Assembly: GCA_029858425.1 (NCBI GenBank)
Contig: JAOUFE010000007.1
Coordinates: forward strand, 1-37,332
Reading direction: 5' to 3'
DNA length: 37,332 bases
From: Spirochaetia bacterium
Lineage (GTDB): Bacteria; Spirochaetota; Leptospiria; Turneriellales; JAOUFE01
In this document: positions 1 through 8,013 of the stretch, in pieces
Numbering within the stretch: position 1 is the stretch's first letter
Layout of the letters: every line of letters begins with the position of its first letter
The notes under the pieces: model-generated
Told to the model about the DNA's origin: nothing
The model's input: the letters and a program-made list of their open reading frames with translations, nothing else
The model's database searches: none
Made by a program: the position numbers and the translations under genes

Positions 1-519
1 GTGATATTTTTCATACGTCGGAAAAGAGGGCAGCAAATTAGGGAATACCTTGTCTTGAACTCAGTAAGTCCCCTGAAATTTGTTTTATGGCAGATCGCCA
101 TGATTGTTATTTATTATTTTACAAACTACATTACAGAAAAAATGTCGGTACCTCAGCCGGATTTTATGAATGTTATGCGCAACATAGCCGCTTCAGAATC
201 TGTATTCAATCTCGCATTGTTGGCGGCAGCCCTTGTACTAACGGCTCCTCTTTTTGAAGAAATCATGTTCCGTGGATTTATGTTTACAGGATTGGCGTCT
301 TCGAGGGCAGGCGTTGTCGGCGCGGCAATGATTCCGGCGCTTCTCTGGTCGCTGGTGCATTTTCAGTATGAATGGATATGGGTGGCGATCATATTTTTTA
401 TGGGATTGGCTTTTGCTCTTGCCCGATATACAACAGGCTCGATTTATACTGTTTTCTTTATGCACGCCATAAACAATTTCCTGTCGTTTCTGGAAGTGAT
501 AAAAACAAATACGCAATGA
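1..519 (+). CDS. CPBP-family intramembrane metalloprotease (5' end probably outside window)
   Basis: Multi-pass membrane protein of the CPBP (CAAX protease / bacteriocin-processing, Abi) family, predicted to cleave peptide bonds within the membrane. The visible 172 residues carry the family motifs in order: EEIMFRG (the EExxxR glutamate/arginine motif) at about residues 87-93, a histidine in HFQY at about 120, and HAINN near the C-terminus. Hydrophobic segments lie between them. The frame is open from the first base (a GTG), so the true start is probably upstream and the N-terminal membrane segments are missing. The stop overlaps the next ATG by four bases (ATGA at 516-519), so the two genes are translationally coupled. 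Substrate unknown. Confidence 0.85.
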   Translation: MIFFIRRKRGQQIREYLVLNSVSPLKFVLWQIAMIVIYYFTNYITEKMSVPQPDFMNVMRNIAASESVFNLALLAAALVLTAPLFEEIMFRGFMFTGLASSRAGVVGAAMIPALLWSLVHFQYEWIWVAIIFFMGLAFALARYTTGSIYTVFFMHAINNFLSFLEVIKTNTQ

Positions 520-1280
520 AAAACCCTTTAAGATTGTTTAAGAAGCCGTGGTTCTGGTTTATCGTTGTGTTTGCCCTCGCTGGAGCGGCATTTAATTATA
601 TTATAGAAACCCGCACCAATAACACCGAGATAACCGTAATATGCTATCATTCTTTTTTTGGCAGTAAGAAATACCCAACCGATTTCAGTCTTGATGAACT
701 CCGGGAGCAACTCAATGTGATGCGCATACGGGGATACAAATTCATAAGTTTTGATGATATCGAAAACGGCATTGTAACGGGAGACAAGAACATTCTGGTT
801 ACCATTGATGATGGCAATAAGTCGGCTTTTCGCGCCTATGAAGAAGTTTTCAAACCGGAGAAAATAAAACCCCTTTTTGCAATTTACACCTATGCCGTCG
901 GGCACAATCCCTTTATGACATGGGATCAGGTTCGTACATTAAGCGACGACGGATGTGAAATTGCCTCGCATGGACATAAACACAGACCGCTTACGGACAA
1001 TCGGCTGTCCGTTCACCCCGACCATATCCTGGAAGAACTTTTGTTTTCCATGAAAGTTCTGGAAAAAAATCTGGGGAAACCGGTGCGGGTTTTTGTATAC
1101 CCATACGGCCAGTCTGGACGCTTGACAAAAAAACTTGTTGAAATGTCAGGATATGAAATGGCCTTTAATTTAAGCCATGGCAATGTCAGGGTACCCATGG
1201 AAAACAATCCGGACATGTATTTGCTCCCAAGGTATATGCTGACCCGGATCAGCGCAACGAAATTTCTGGAAAAATTATAG
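516..1280 (+). CDS. Membrane-anchored polysaccharide deacetylase (NodB/CE4 family)
   Basis: A 254-residue protein with one N-terminal membrane anchor (about residues 11-30, PWFWFIVVFALAGAAF) and an extracytoplasmic CE4 deacetylase domain. Metal and catalytic motifs are visible: the paired aspartates IDDG at 97-100, SHGHKH at 151-156 giving the H-xxx-H zinc ligands H152 and H156, and YPYG at 195-198. The family removes acetyl groups from N-acetylated sugars of peptidoglycan or surface polysaccharide; the substrate here cannot be told from sequence. The ATG at 516 overlaps the stop of the protease gene, which fixes the start better than the longer open frame from 372. Confidence 0.85.
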   Translation: MKNPLRLFKKPWFWFIVVFALAGAAFNYIIETRTNNTEITVICYHSFFGSKKYPTDFSLDELREQLNVMRIRGYKFISFDDIENGIVTGDKNILVTIDDGNKSAFRAYEEVFKPEKIKPLFAIYTYAVGHNPFMTWDQVRTLSDDGCEIASHGHKHRPLTDNRLSVHPDHILEELLFSMKVLEKNLGKPVRVFVYPYGQSGRLTKKLVEMSGYEMAFNLSHGNVRVPMENNPDMYLLPRYMLTRISATKFLEKL

Positions 1281-1292
1281 GACTTTTTGAAA

Positions 1293-1310
1293 GGGGAAAA
1301 GTCTTTCCCC
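1293..1310. repeat. Small hairpin after the deacetylase gene
   Basis: Inverted repeat GGGGAAA (1293-1299) and TTTCCCC (1304-1310) with a 4-nt loop, 13 bases after the stop at 1280. No T-run follows on the plus strand, so a classical intrinsic terminator is not supported. Confidence 0.4.
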
Positions 1311-1340
1311 TGCGGCGCAATCTTTGCAGGCAAAGGGTTG

Positions 1341-1428
1341 CGTGAGTACCAACTTGATCCGGTAGGTTTGTTTTTTTGCCCCCCACGGGGGGCAAAAAAA
1401 CACTAACTACGAACCAGGCGTACTCGTG
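1341..1428. repeat. Family 1 palindromic MITE-like element, copy 1
   Basis: An 88-bp element. Its core is a perfect inverted repeat: seven T, G, six C (1371-1384), AC, then six G, C, seven A (1387-1400). The ends are similar inverted repeats, CGTGAGTACC at 1341 against CACGAGTACG read inward from 1428. It is flanked by near-identical octamers, AAGGGTTG (1333-1340) and AAGGATTG (1429-1436). A further 12-bp inverted repeat, TGCGGCGCAATC at 1311-1322 with its complement at 1432-1443, lies outside. Related copies are at 27218-27304 and about 17589-17648. No coding capacity. Confidence 0.7.
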
Positions 1429-1511
1429 AAGGATTGCGCCGCACCCCAAACGTAAAGTTCATGATAAATTTTTTCCTCATGCAACATACGGTTTCCATCG
1501 AGAATATATCA

Positions 1512-2144
1512 ATGAACGATTACGACTTTGGAAAGTATTACAAAAACAAACAAAATTCCGCTTCGCGCAACATTGCAGATTCGGGTCTGCAAAAACTATA
1601 CAGAAAATTATCGATCGGGTTGATTGCAGGACTGGTAATTTTTTTTGCAGGTTTAATGACAGGAATACACTTCCAAAAAAACAAGATCACAGGAAAAACT
1701 TCGGTCGCTGAAACAGAAAATTCCGAAGTAATCAATACCGCCGATATATCGCCAAATGCAATGCCCAACATGCCCAATACATTGCAAAAAGAAGCCCCGA
1801 AAGCAGAAGATACAGATAAGGAAACGCCCGCAGAAAATGCAGACAATACATTTGAAAAAAGCGCAAGTCAAAACCTGAAGAAAACGCTAATGAATCCCGC
1901 CAATGAATACATAATTTTGGCGCGCCGTTATAATGATACTTCCAAAGACCGCGCCTTGTATTATGCCGGGGTTTTGAACAAGATTACCAGGGACTACAAT
2001 TATGAAGTTATTCCATCCATTCGGGGAAAAAATATCAAACTGTACGTTGGCCCAATGAAGGGAAAAGCAAACGCCGAAAAAATGCTGGCCAGAGTAAAAA
2101 GTATTCCTGAATTTGCAAATAGTGCCATATTATACAAAAAGTAA
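1512..2144 (+). CDS. SPOR-domain-like membrane protein
   Basis: A 210-residue bitopic protein: a short cytoplasmic N-terminus, one membrane helix (about 34-54, LSIGLIAGLVIFFAGLMTGI), a long Pro/Ala/Glu/Asn-rich linker (about 60-130), and a C-terminal module of about 75 residues whose ending (IKLYVGPMKGKANAEKMLARVKS) follows the SPOR pattern. SPOR domains bind glycan strands lacking stem peptides at division septa, so a cell-envelope or division role is likely but inferred. The ATG at 1512 is preferred because it directly precedes the natural N-terminus. The open frame reaches 1434, and an in-frame ATG at 1479 is an alternative. The 3' end overlaps the next gene. Confidence 0.7.
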   Translation: MNDYDFGKYYKNKQNSASRNIADSGLQKLYRKLSIGLIAGLVIFFAGLMTGIHFQKNKITGKTSVAETENSEVINTADISPNAMPNMPNTLQKEAPKAEDTDKETPAENADNTFEKSASQNLKKTLMNPANEYIILARRYNDTSKDRALYYAGVLNKITRDYNYEVIPSIRGKNIKLYVGPMKGKANAEKMLARVKSIPEFANSAILYKK

Positions 2145-2628
2145 TCAAACGCCCACAGCCGATGATCCCCATTTGCGATACGGAAAAATTTCCGATATAG
2201 ATTTCATACAAAAATTGCTTGTTCCCTATGCAGAACAGGGAATAATGCTCTATAAAGACAAAAAGAAAATAGAAAAAGATTTACCCGGAACAGTTGTGTG
2301 CGAATTAAGTGGCAATATTATCGGGGTAGCCAATTTGCATAAATATGAAGAGACGTTGTATGAATTGCGGGGGTTGACAGTCCATCGTGATTATCAAAAA
2401 CAGGGATTTGGCAAGAAAATGATACACAAGCTAACAAGCGACCTGAAAGGAGAGTTTCCACAAATAGCCATTACTATATTTGCTCTTACCGTTGTTCCGG
2501 ATTTTTTCAGGGCAATGGGGTGGGTTGACGTGGTCAAGGAAAAGTTTCCGGCCAAGATTTTTGATGACTGCTCATATTGCGTAAAGCGGGATCATTGTTT
2601 CGAAGATGCGGTAGAAACAACCTTATGA
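2122..2628 (+). CDS. ArgA-like GNAT N-acetyltransferase (N-acetylglutamate synthase type)
   Basis: Single GNAT domain of about 168 residues. The acetyl-CoA loop is visible as LTVHRDYQKQGFGKKMI. The C-terminal part, FALTVVPDFFRAMGW followed by the cysteine motif DCSYCVKRDHC, matches the short ArgA-type N-acetylglutamate synthases that acetylate glutamate to begin arginine synthesis. The start is uncertain: the frame has TTG at 2113, GTG at 2122 and TTG at 2173, all without a convincing ribosome-binding site. GTG 2122 is given here. The gene overlaps the SPOR gene and is followed by hisI through an ATGA overlap. Specific substrate not proven. Confidence 0.75.
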   Translation: MPYYTKSNQTPTADDPHLRYGKISDIDFIQKLLVPYAEQGIMLYKDKKKIEKDLPGTVVCELSGNIIGVANLHKYEETLYELRGLTVHRDYQKQGFGKKMIHKLTSDLKGEFPQIAITIFALTVVPDFFRAMGWVDVVKEKFPAKIFDDCSYCVKRDHCFEDAVETTL

Positions 2629-3038
2629 ATTCCCTCGAAGAAGATGAAAACCTGCGGCTTGACTTTGAAAAGGTCAAGAAAGCGCTATTAAAATACGAAA
2701 ATATAATACCCGTAATTGTACAGGATGTAAAAACCCTGCAGGTACTGATTTTGGCATATGTAAATGAGACGGCGCTGCAAAAATCGCTCAGCAGCGGCGT
2801 GGCCACATTCTGGAGTACATCGAGAAACGAGCTATGGATCAAGGGCGCGACTTCCGGGCAATATCTGGATATCAGAGAAGTTCGCGTAAACTGCGAACAA
2901 AACTCCCTGTTGTTTCTGGTAGAAATCAGAGAAGAAGGCGCCTGTCACACGAAAAATAGCGTCGGGAAACACCGGTATTCGTGTTATTACCGGTATATTG
3001 AAGACGGAAAACTGAAGTTTGTGAAAGGATTAAAATAA
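2625..3038 (+). CDS. hisI: Phosphoribosyl-AMP cyclohydrolase
   Basis: HisI opens the adenine ring of phosphoribosyl-AMP, the third step of histidine synthesis, in the cytosol. The 137-residue protein shows TFWSTSRNELWIKGATSG at 61-78 and the three zinc cysteines C90, C107 (ACHT) and C120 (SCYY). The usual Mg-binding DxDxD around the first cysteine (DCDGD) reads N-C-E-Q-N at 89-93. From memory this NCEQNS variant recurs in some HisI lineages, so it need not mean loss of function. There is no HisE domain. The ATG at 2625 overlaps the upstream stop (ATGA), and its own TAA overlaps the next ATG by one base. Confidence 0.88.
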   Translation: MNSLEEDENLRLDFEKVKKALLKYENIIPVIVQDVKTLQVLILAYVNETALQKSLSSGVATFWSTSRNELWIKGATSGQYLDIREVRVNCEQNSLLFLVEIREEGACHTKNSVGKHRYSCYYRYIEDGKLKFVKGLK

Positions 3039-5215
3039 TGAGCAATTTGGAAAACGAAGCATTCGTGATAAACCCGGGCGTGAACCATCTTCCAAGAGGC
3101 GGGTATGTAGTGCCCAGCTCCAGCGGGCTGATACAGTTTGGAGCGCCGCCTGAAACAATTAAAGATACAATGATTTTACCGGAAAAAGTTCCGCGAATTT
3201 TTGTTTTACCCGATCAAATGTTCAGTATTGAAAAGGGAATTGCCGTAGCCGAACTCGAATTTCCTATTTATTACAACCATTTTTTATGCCAGAAAAAGAC
3301 CTACATACTGGGCACGAAGGAACAGCAGGAACAATTGACCGTTGTGTTAAAGGAATCGGTCTTTGGGCCGGAAAAAGTAGATTTAAGCAGCGAATATCCC
3401 GAAGGTGAAAAATCCGAGGGGTATCCAAATATAAAAGCTGAAATGGATTTTTTTCGCGGCAATCGAACGCTGGACGACCTGATTCATTTTGCGGTTTTTA
3501 AAAAAAACCGCATTCAAATAAACAATGTCATTATCGACAGAGATGAAAAAAAAGGGTTTCTGGTTTATGACGAAGGAAAACTCATTGCCGAAGTTCCTCT
3601 CACGATTGAGTACCGCATCAAGCACGATGTGGGGGCAAGACTTCCAGAGCCGTATGAAGCGCCGGAATTCGGGATTACATGCCTGGGGCCAAGCCACGGA
3701 TTTGACCCGAGCGACAACACATCCGGTTTTATAATCTGGGTCAATGGGCGGGGCATTATGATCGATCCGCCGGTAAACTCGACAGAGTGGCTGCGAAGTT
3801 CCAATGTGAATCCAAAGTTGATCGACCATATTATTCTAACGCATACCCATGCCGACCATGACGCCGGAACATTTCAGAAAATTCTGGAGGAGTTCCCGGT
3901 AACAATTCATACAACAGAAACCATTATGGATAGTTTTATCCGCAAGTATACGGCGCTTACCAAAATGACCAAAAAGCAGCTTTATAATCTGTTTAACTTT
4001 CAACCGGTAATATTAAATACTCCCCTTTATATTGAAGGGGCAAAATTTATTTATCATTACAGCCTGCATTCGATTCCAACGATCGGGTTTAGAATGCACT
4101 ATCAAAATCAGTCTTTTGTTTATACATCAGATCACCTGAATGATCCGGCAACCATTGACAAGCTAAATGAGCTCGGCGTTTTTCCAAAGAACCGCCATGA
4201 GTTCCTAAAAGCCTTTCCGTGGCATTACAATATTATTTACCATGAAGGGGGAATTCCTCCGCTTCATACGCCCGTTTCCTATCTGGCGAGCCTTCCCGAA
4301 GAAATTCAGAAAAAAATAACCGTTTACCATATTGCGCGAAAAGACTTTCCCGAAAAGTCTCATTTAAATATGGCAAAGTTCGGGATTCAAAATACGTTGT
4401 ACCCGGAAATTATATCGGCAAAATATTCAAGCGCAATAAAAATCCTGGATGTATTAAATCATGTGGATCTTTTCAGGGATTTTTCCATAACAAAAGCGCG
4501 CGAAATTTTAATGGTGATCAATGAAGTGCAATACAAACGCGGCGATTTGATTATACACAAAGATACGGCGGGAGATAAATTTTATGTTATTATTTCAGGA
4601 AATGTTTCGGTTTCTGGTATTGATTCTGATGTGAAAAAAACTTACGGAAAATATGAATATTTTGGCGAGGCTTCGATTATTACCGGAGAGAACAGATCTG
4701 CGGATATTATTGCCGAAACCGACGTTTATGCCCTGACTATTGAAAGATCGGCCTTTTTAAACCTGATTGCCGGAACCCAGTTGGAAACCGAATTGCGAAA
4801 ACTGATCGACGCCCGCAAATCCAACTCATGGGATGTTTTATCCAAGTCCAAAATATTTGGCTCCATGACTTCGCACCAGAAAACACAAATTGAAAGTTTA
4901 ATGAAACTGACCAATGTTAAAGGCGGCAGCAATCTCATTGAGTACAATAAAACCGCTGAAATGGGTTATATTTTAATCAAGGGAACCGTTAATTTAATAA
5001 AAAACAACAAGGTAAAACACGAATTTCTGCCGGGCGATTTTATTGGAGACATTTTTGGATTGTTAAAGAACATTAAATCCACTTTTACGGCGCGCGCTGT
5101 AAGCGATGTTGAAATTTACTGCATAGACCATCAGGATATGTCGGCATTTATTCAAAAAAATCCGGGCATTTACATGCGTCTGGTAAGATTCCATGAGGAA
5201 ATTATCGGGGATTAA
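3038..5215 (+). CDS. MBL-fold hydrolase fused to two cyclic-nucleotide-binding domains
   Basis: A 725-residue cytosolic protein with no signal or membrane segment. An N-terminal region of about 210 residues without a recognised motif precedes a metallo-beta-lactamase domain (about 215-460) with the metal motif HTHADHD at 269-275 and later TSDH and HEGG pieces. Two cyclic-nucleotide-binding domains follow (about 475-590 and 600-720). The first has a good phosphate-binding cassette, FGEAS...NRSA; the second lacks the arginine and looks degenerate. I recall homologues in spirochaetes annotated as cAMP/cGMP-dependent phosphodiesterases; that is memory, not shown here. The TAATG junction couples it to hisI. 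Its stop overlaps the stop of the converging prenyl synthase gene. Confidence 0.8.
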   Translation: MSNLENEAFVINPGVNHLPRGGYVVPSSSGLIQFGAPPETIKDTMILPEKVPRIFVLPDQMFSIEKGIAVAELEFPIYYNHFLCQKKTYILGTKEQQEQLTVVLKESVFGPEKVDLSSEYPEGEKSEGYPNIKAEMDFFRGNRTLDDLIHFAVFKKNRIQINNVIIDRDEKKGFLVYDEGKLIAEVPLTIEYRIKHDVGARLPEPYEAPEFGITCLGPSHGFDPSDNTSGFIIWVNGRGIMIDPPVNSTEWLRSSNVNPKLIDHIILTHTHADHDAGTFQKILEEFPVTIHTTETIMDSFIRKYTALTKMTKKQLYNLFNFQPVILNTPLYIEGAKFIYHYSLHSIPTIGFRMHYQNQSFVYTSDHLNDPATIDKLNELGVFPKNRHEFLKAFPWHYNIIYHEGGIPPLHTPVSYLASLPEEIQKKITVYHIARKDFPEKSHLNMAKFGIQNTLYPEIISAKYSSAIKILDVLNHVDLFRDFSITKAREILMVINEVQYKRGDLIIHKDTAGDKFYVIISGNVSVSGIDSDVKKTYGKYEYFGEASIITGENRSADIIAETDVYALTIERSAFLNLIAGTQLETELRKLIDARKSNSWDVLSKSKIFGSMTSHQKTQIESLMKLTNVKGGSNLIEYNKTAEMGYILIKGTVNLIKNNKVKHEFLPGDFIGDIFGLLKNIKSTFTARAVSDVEIYCIDHQDMSAFIQKNPGIYMRLVRFHEEIIGD

Positions 5216-6357
5216 ATTTGCATAAGCTTTTTTATCTGACTCTCAATTTTGGTTTTGAAAGGATGGGCTGGCAATTGATCAATAAGGGATAACAGCTTTA
5301 TTTCTTTGTGTTTTAGTTTTTCAAGGCAAATTTCTCTGGCCTGGTTTTTTTCAAGCAAACCCAGAAAACGCGCAATAGTATTTTTGTCTTTTCTTGCTTT
5401 TGTTTCCAGATTAAAGTATTCTAACAATTCGTCTCTGTCTTCCCGTCCCATTTTATCTCTGACTAAAAGGATGGGAAGGGTAAACAAACCATTCTCAAAA
5501 TCCTGGTATGGCGGTTTGTTTAGCAAAGCGCTGTTAAAGTAATCCAGATAATCATCGCGCATTTGAAAAAGCATGCCCAGCAATTTTCCGATTTCAGCGC
5601 ACAGGGTGATCTCATCCGGCGAACGCTTCATATGAATGGCAATTCCTTCGCAGGCAGTTTGAAACAAGGATCCGGTTTTTCCATAAATAATTTGCAGATA
5701 ATTTTCCATGGTAATATCCGGTTTTCTTTCATATTCCAACTGTAGAAGTTCAGCCACCGAAAGATCTCTGATGACCCTTGTAAAAATATCCATCAGCGCA
5801 GGATTTTCAAAATCATTTAACGACCGGATGGCGGTTGCAAACATATAATCGCCGCCGAGAATTACTTCTTTGGAACCAAAAATATTTTTTCCGCTGGGTT
5901 TGCCCCGGCGGGTATCGGCATCATCAAGTACGTCATCGTGCAGTAAACTGGCGGCATGGATAATTTCAACGATGGCTGAAATTTTATGAGCATCCCGGCT
6001 GATTCCCGAAAACATTTCTGCAAAATAACATGCAATGATGGATCTGACCCGTTTTCCGCCGCTTTCTATAACAAACGTTACCAGTTTGTTCAGGATAGGC
6101 AATTCATTGCCCAGAATTTCAGAAATCCGGGCGCTTGTTTCATGAACAATTTCTTCATTTTCTATTGCTCCCGATTTCATCATGTTGAGGGATTTTCGGC
6201 AATTTGCCTTTATTACGTCAACTGTTTTGATCTGTCCATCTATGATCTGTCCATCAATGGGGGGTTGGCTCGCAACGAGCCTGGGCAGGAACTCAGGCGT
6301 TAGTTCATCAAAAACTCCGTGCATCCTGATGGCTTGCGCAGGCTTTTCCTGGCGCAT
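5212..6357 (-). CDS. Polyprenyl diphosphate synthase (trans-isoprenyl, IspB-like)
   Basis: Adds isopentenyl units to an allylic diphosphate to make the quinone or lipid side chain. Both aspartate-rich motifs are present: DDVLD at 141-145 after HAASLLH, and DDYLD at 268-272 after FQMR. GGKRVRS at 100-106 is the usual substrate-binding stretch. At 381 residues it is about 60 longer than typical members. The extra N-terminus contains a tandem 15-bp duplication (6228-6257) encoding repeated DGQI. The ATG at 6357 has GGAG spaced well upstream; internal ATGs at 6183 and 6180 would give the usual length but lack a ribosome-binding site. It lies next to complex I, which fits a respiratory-quinone role (inference). 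Product chain length unknown. Confidence 0.85.
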   Translation of the reverse strand: MRQEKPAQAIRMHGVFDELTPEFLPRLVASQPPIDGQIIDGQIKTVDVIKANCRKSLNMMKSGAIENEEIVHETSARISEILGNELPILNKLVTFVIESGGKRVRSIIACYFAEMFSGISRDAHKISAIVEIIHAASLLHDDVLDDADTRRGKPSGKNIFGSKEVILGGDYMFATAIRSLNDFENPALMDIFTRVIRDLSVAELLQLEYERKPDITMENYLQIIYGKTGSLFQTACEGIAIHMKRSPDEITLCAEIGKLLGMLFQMRDDYLDYFNSALLNKPPYQDFENGLFTLPILLVRDKMGREDRDELLEYFNLETKARKDKNTIARFLGLLEKNQAREICLEKLKHKEIKLLSLIDQLPAHPFKTKIESQIKKLMQI

Positions 6358-6379
6358 CCGTGTCTCCGTGGTGAACTTC

Positions 6380-6440
6380 CGACTTTTTGGACAATCCCAA
6401 AACTGCGCATTTTACTGCATTTTGACATGGATTTGAATCC
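6380..6440. repeat. Family 2 dispersed repeat, copy A
   Basis: About 60 bp between the divergent prenyl synthase and nuoA genes. It contains CCCAAAACTGCGC (6396-6408) followed by ATTTTACTGCATTTTGA. The same core occurs at 17530-17543, 18542-18554 and, more diverged, near 23920. The left side gives an imperfect hairpin with CTTTTTGGA. No clear flanking direct repeat. Confidence 0.55.
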
Positions 6441-6474
6441 GCCTATCCTCGGAGGCCTCTTGATTCATTTCTAA

Positions 6475-6503
6475 TTGACAAGATATCCGTTCGAAGTTCT
6501 TAT
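6475..6503 (+). promoter_or_regulatory. Sigma70-type promoter of the nuo operon
   Basis: TTGACA (6475-6480), a 17-bp spacer and TCTTAT (6498-6503), about 32 bases before the nuoA ATG at 6536. A G-rich ribosome-binding site, GAGGGG, lies about 12 bases upstream of that ATG. The -35 is a perfect match to consensus and the -10 matches four of six. Confidence 0.6.
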
Positions 6504-6535
6504 GGTATCCTTTTTCAGAGAGGGGTGGTACCATC

Positions 6536-6976
6536 ATGTTGCGGGAATATGGAGCAGTTTTATTATTTAGCGTACTTTCTATTGGATTTATATTTGTAAC
6601 GTTGCTTGCAAGTAAAATCATTCGTCCAAATCATCCCAATCCTGTAAAAAACTCGCCATATGAGTGTGGCGAAGTTCCCGTTGGCAATGCCTGGGTGAAT
6701 TTTAATATCCGGTATTATGTTCTGGCCTTGATATTTCTTTTATTTGATGTAGAAATTGTTTTGATTTTGCCTGTTGCCGCTGTTTATAAAGAATGGCTTA
6801 ACACCGGATTTGGGCTCTTGGCTCTATCCGAACTTCTCTTGTTTATTGCTATACTTGTCGTAGCTCTGATTTATGCCTGGGGAAGAGGCGACCTGAACTG
6901 GATTAAAACCTACGAGCGCGCAAATGCAATGGATGAGTTAAAAAACGCCGGGGATTACCCTCTGGAGGAAAAATGA
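6536..6976 (+). CDS. nuoA: NADH-quinone oxidoreductase subunit A
   Basis: Small membrane subunit of complex I, 146 residues with three hydrophobic helices. The conserved loop NSPYECGEVPVGNAWVNFNI between helices one and two, and FLLFDVEIVLILP in helix two, are diagnostic; the loop lies near the quinone site. First gene of an operon whose next gene starts inside its stop (ATGA at 6973-6976). Confidence 0.95.
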   Translation: MLREYGAVLLFSVLSIGFIFVTLLASKIIRPNHPNPVKNSPYECGEVPVGNAWVNFNIRYYVLALIFLLFDVEIVLILPVAAVYKEWLNTGFGLLALSELLLFIAILVVALIYAWGRGDLNWIKTYERANAMDELKNAGDYPLEEK

Positions 6977-7449
6977 GCCTTTACCATGAAATGCCGGAAA
7001 ATATTTTTGTAACCAGCGTCGATCAGCTTCTTGGATGGAGCAGGAAACATTCTTTATGGTGGCTTTTATTTGGCCTTGCCTGCTGCTCCATTGAACTTAT
7101 GCACACCGGCGGTCCGCGCGCTGATATTGAGCGTTTCGGTTCGGCTCCCCGCGGAACCCCGCGACAGGCCGATTTGATTATTATTGCCGGTACGCTTACT
7201 TACAAAATGGCGTCGCGGTTAAAATTACTTTATGAACAAATGGCAGAACCCAAATACGTGATATCCATGGGAAGCTGCTCGAACTGCGGAGGGTTGTTTG
7301 ACAAGGCATATTCAGTAGTAAAAGGCGTCGATCAAATAATGCCGGTGGATGTTTATTTGCCTGGATGTCCGCCGCGTCCCGAAGCTCTTCTGGAAGCGCT
7401 TGTGATATTACAGAAAAAAATTCAAAAAGAAAAATATTTAAGAAAGTAA
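6973..7449 (+). CDS. nuoB: NADH-quinone oxidoreductase subunit B (N2 cluster)
   Basis: Peripheral-arm subunit of 158 residues that carries the terminal 4Fe-4S cluster N2, which passes electrons to quinone. The ligands are visible: adjacent C37 and C38 in LACCSIEL, C102 in MGSCSNCGG and C132 in PGCPPRPE. The extra cysteine C105 in GSCSNCGG replaces the more usual threonine or alanine and is not a known ligand. The protein is short, lacking the longer termini of many homologues. Overlaps nuoA; three bases separate it from nuoC. Confidence 0.95.
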   Translation: MSLYHEMPENIFVTSVDQLLGWSRKHSLWWLLFGLACCSIELMHTGGPRADIERFGSAPRGTPRQADLIIIAGTLTYKMASRLKLLYEQMAEPKYVISMGSCSNCGGLFDKAYSVVKGVDQIMPVDVYLPGCPPRPEALLEALVILQKKIQKEKYLRK

Positions 7450-7452
7450 AAT

Positions 7453-8007
7453 ATGAACTTCCCTGCTGCACATCTTGAAAAACTTGCGAAACTTGTTGAT
7501 TCTGTCTATAATGGAGCGGTCTCGTCTGAAATTGTTCAAGCCGATACAAAAATTCCTGTATTAAAGATAAATTCCCGGGATATTCGCAAAGTTGTGGAGC
7601 TTGTTGTACATCATAAAGACCTTGGATTTACCTATTTAAATACCATTTCCGGCACGCACCTTGCGGAAACCCGCGAAGACGAATCGCTTGATTTAAAGGG
7701 TTTTGAAATGTTTTATGTGTTCAGCAACAGCCAGGATTTCTCCAGCCTGGCCATAAAAACAACTCTGCCAGAAAACAATCCTGAAATTGATACCATCGAC
7801 GATTTCTCCGGAAGCGCAAACTGGTTTGAACGCGAAATTTTTGACTTGCTTGGAGTGAACTTTAAAAATAGTCAGGATTTAAGAAGAATTATGCTTCCGC
7901 CAGACTGGGAGGGGCATCCATTGCGAAAAGATTTTAAAGAAGGTTCACATTACAACGGAATACCAACCACCAGGTCAAGCGAATTAGAGGCCATAAGGAT
8001 AGAGTAA
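7453..8007 (+). CDS. nuoC: NADH-quinone oxidoreductase subunit C
   Basis: The 30-kDa subunit of the complex I hydrogenase-like module, 184 residues. The signature near the end, RRIMLPPDWEGHPLRKDF, and WFEREIFDLLGVNF before it are typical. It is a separate gene, not fused to nuoD as in enterobacteria. It helps hold NuoB and NuoD together and binds no cofactor itself. Confidence 0.93.
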   Translation: MNFPAAHLEKLAKLVDSVYNGAVSSEIVQADTKIPVLKINSRDIRKVVELVVHHKDLGFTYLNTISGTHLAETREDESLDLKGFEMFYVFSNSQDFSSLAIKTTLPENNPEIDTIDDFSGSANWFEREIFDLLGVNFKNSQDLRRIMLPPDWEGHPLRKDFKEGSHYNGIPTTRSSELEAIRIE

Positions 8008-8013
8008 TCACCC

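Noticed and set aside
372-515. N-terminal extension of the deacetylase back to 372
   Set aside because: It would lie inside the protease gene. The ATG at 516 overlaps the upstream stop and is followed directly by the natural membrane anchor.
1-1280. Frameshifted single gene made of the protease and deacetylase
   Set aside because: Each protein has a complete set of its own family motifs and the junction is a standard ATGA overlap.
1371-1400. Perfect T-run/GC-stem/A-run palindrome as a bidirectional intrinsic terminator
   Set aside because: On both strands the T-run comes before the stem and the A-run after it. An intrinsic terminator needs the T-run after the stem. The sequence is part of a dispersed element.
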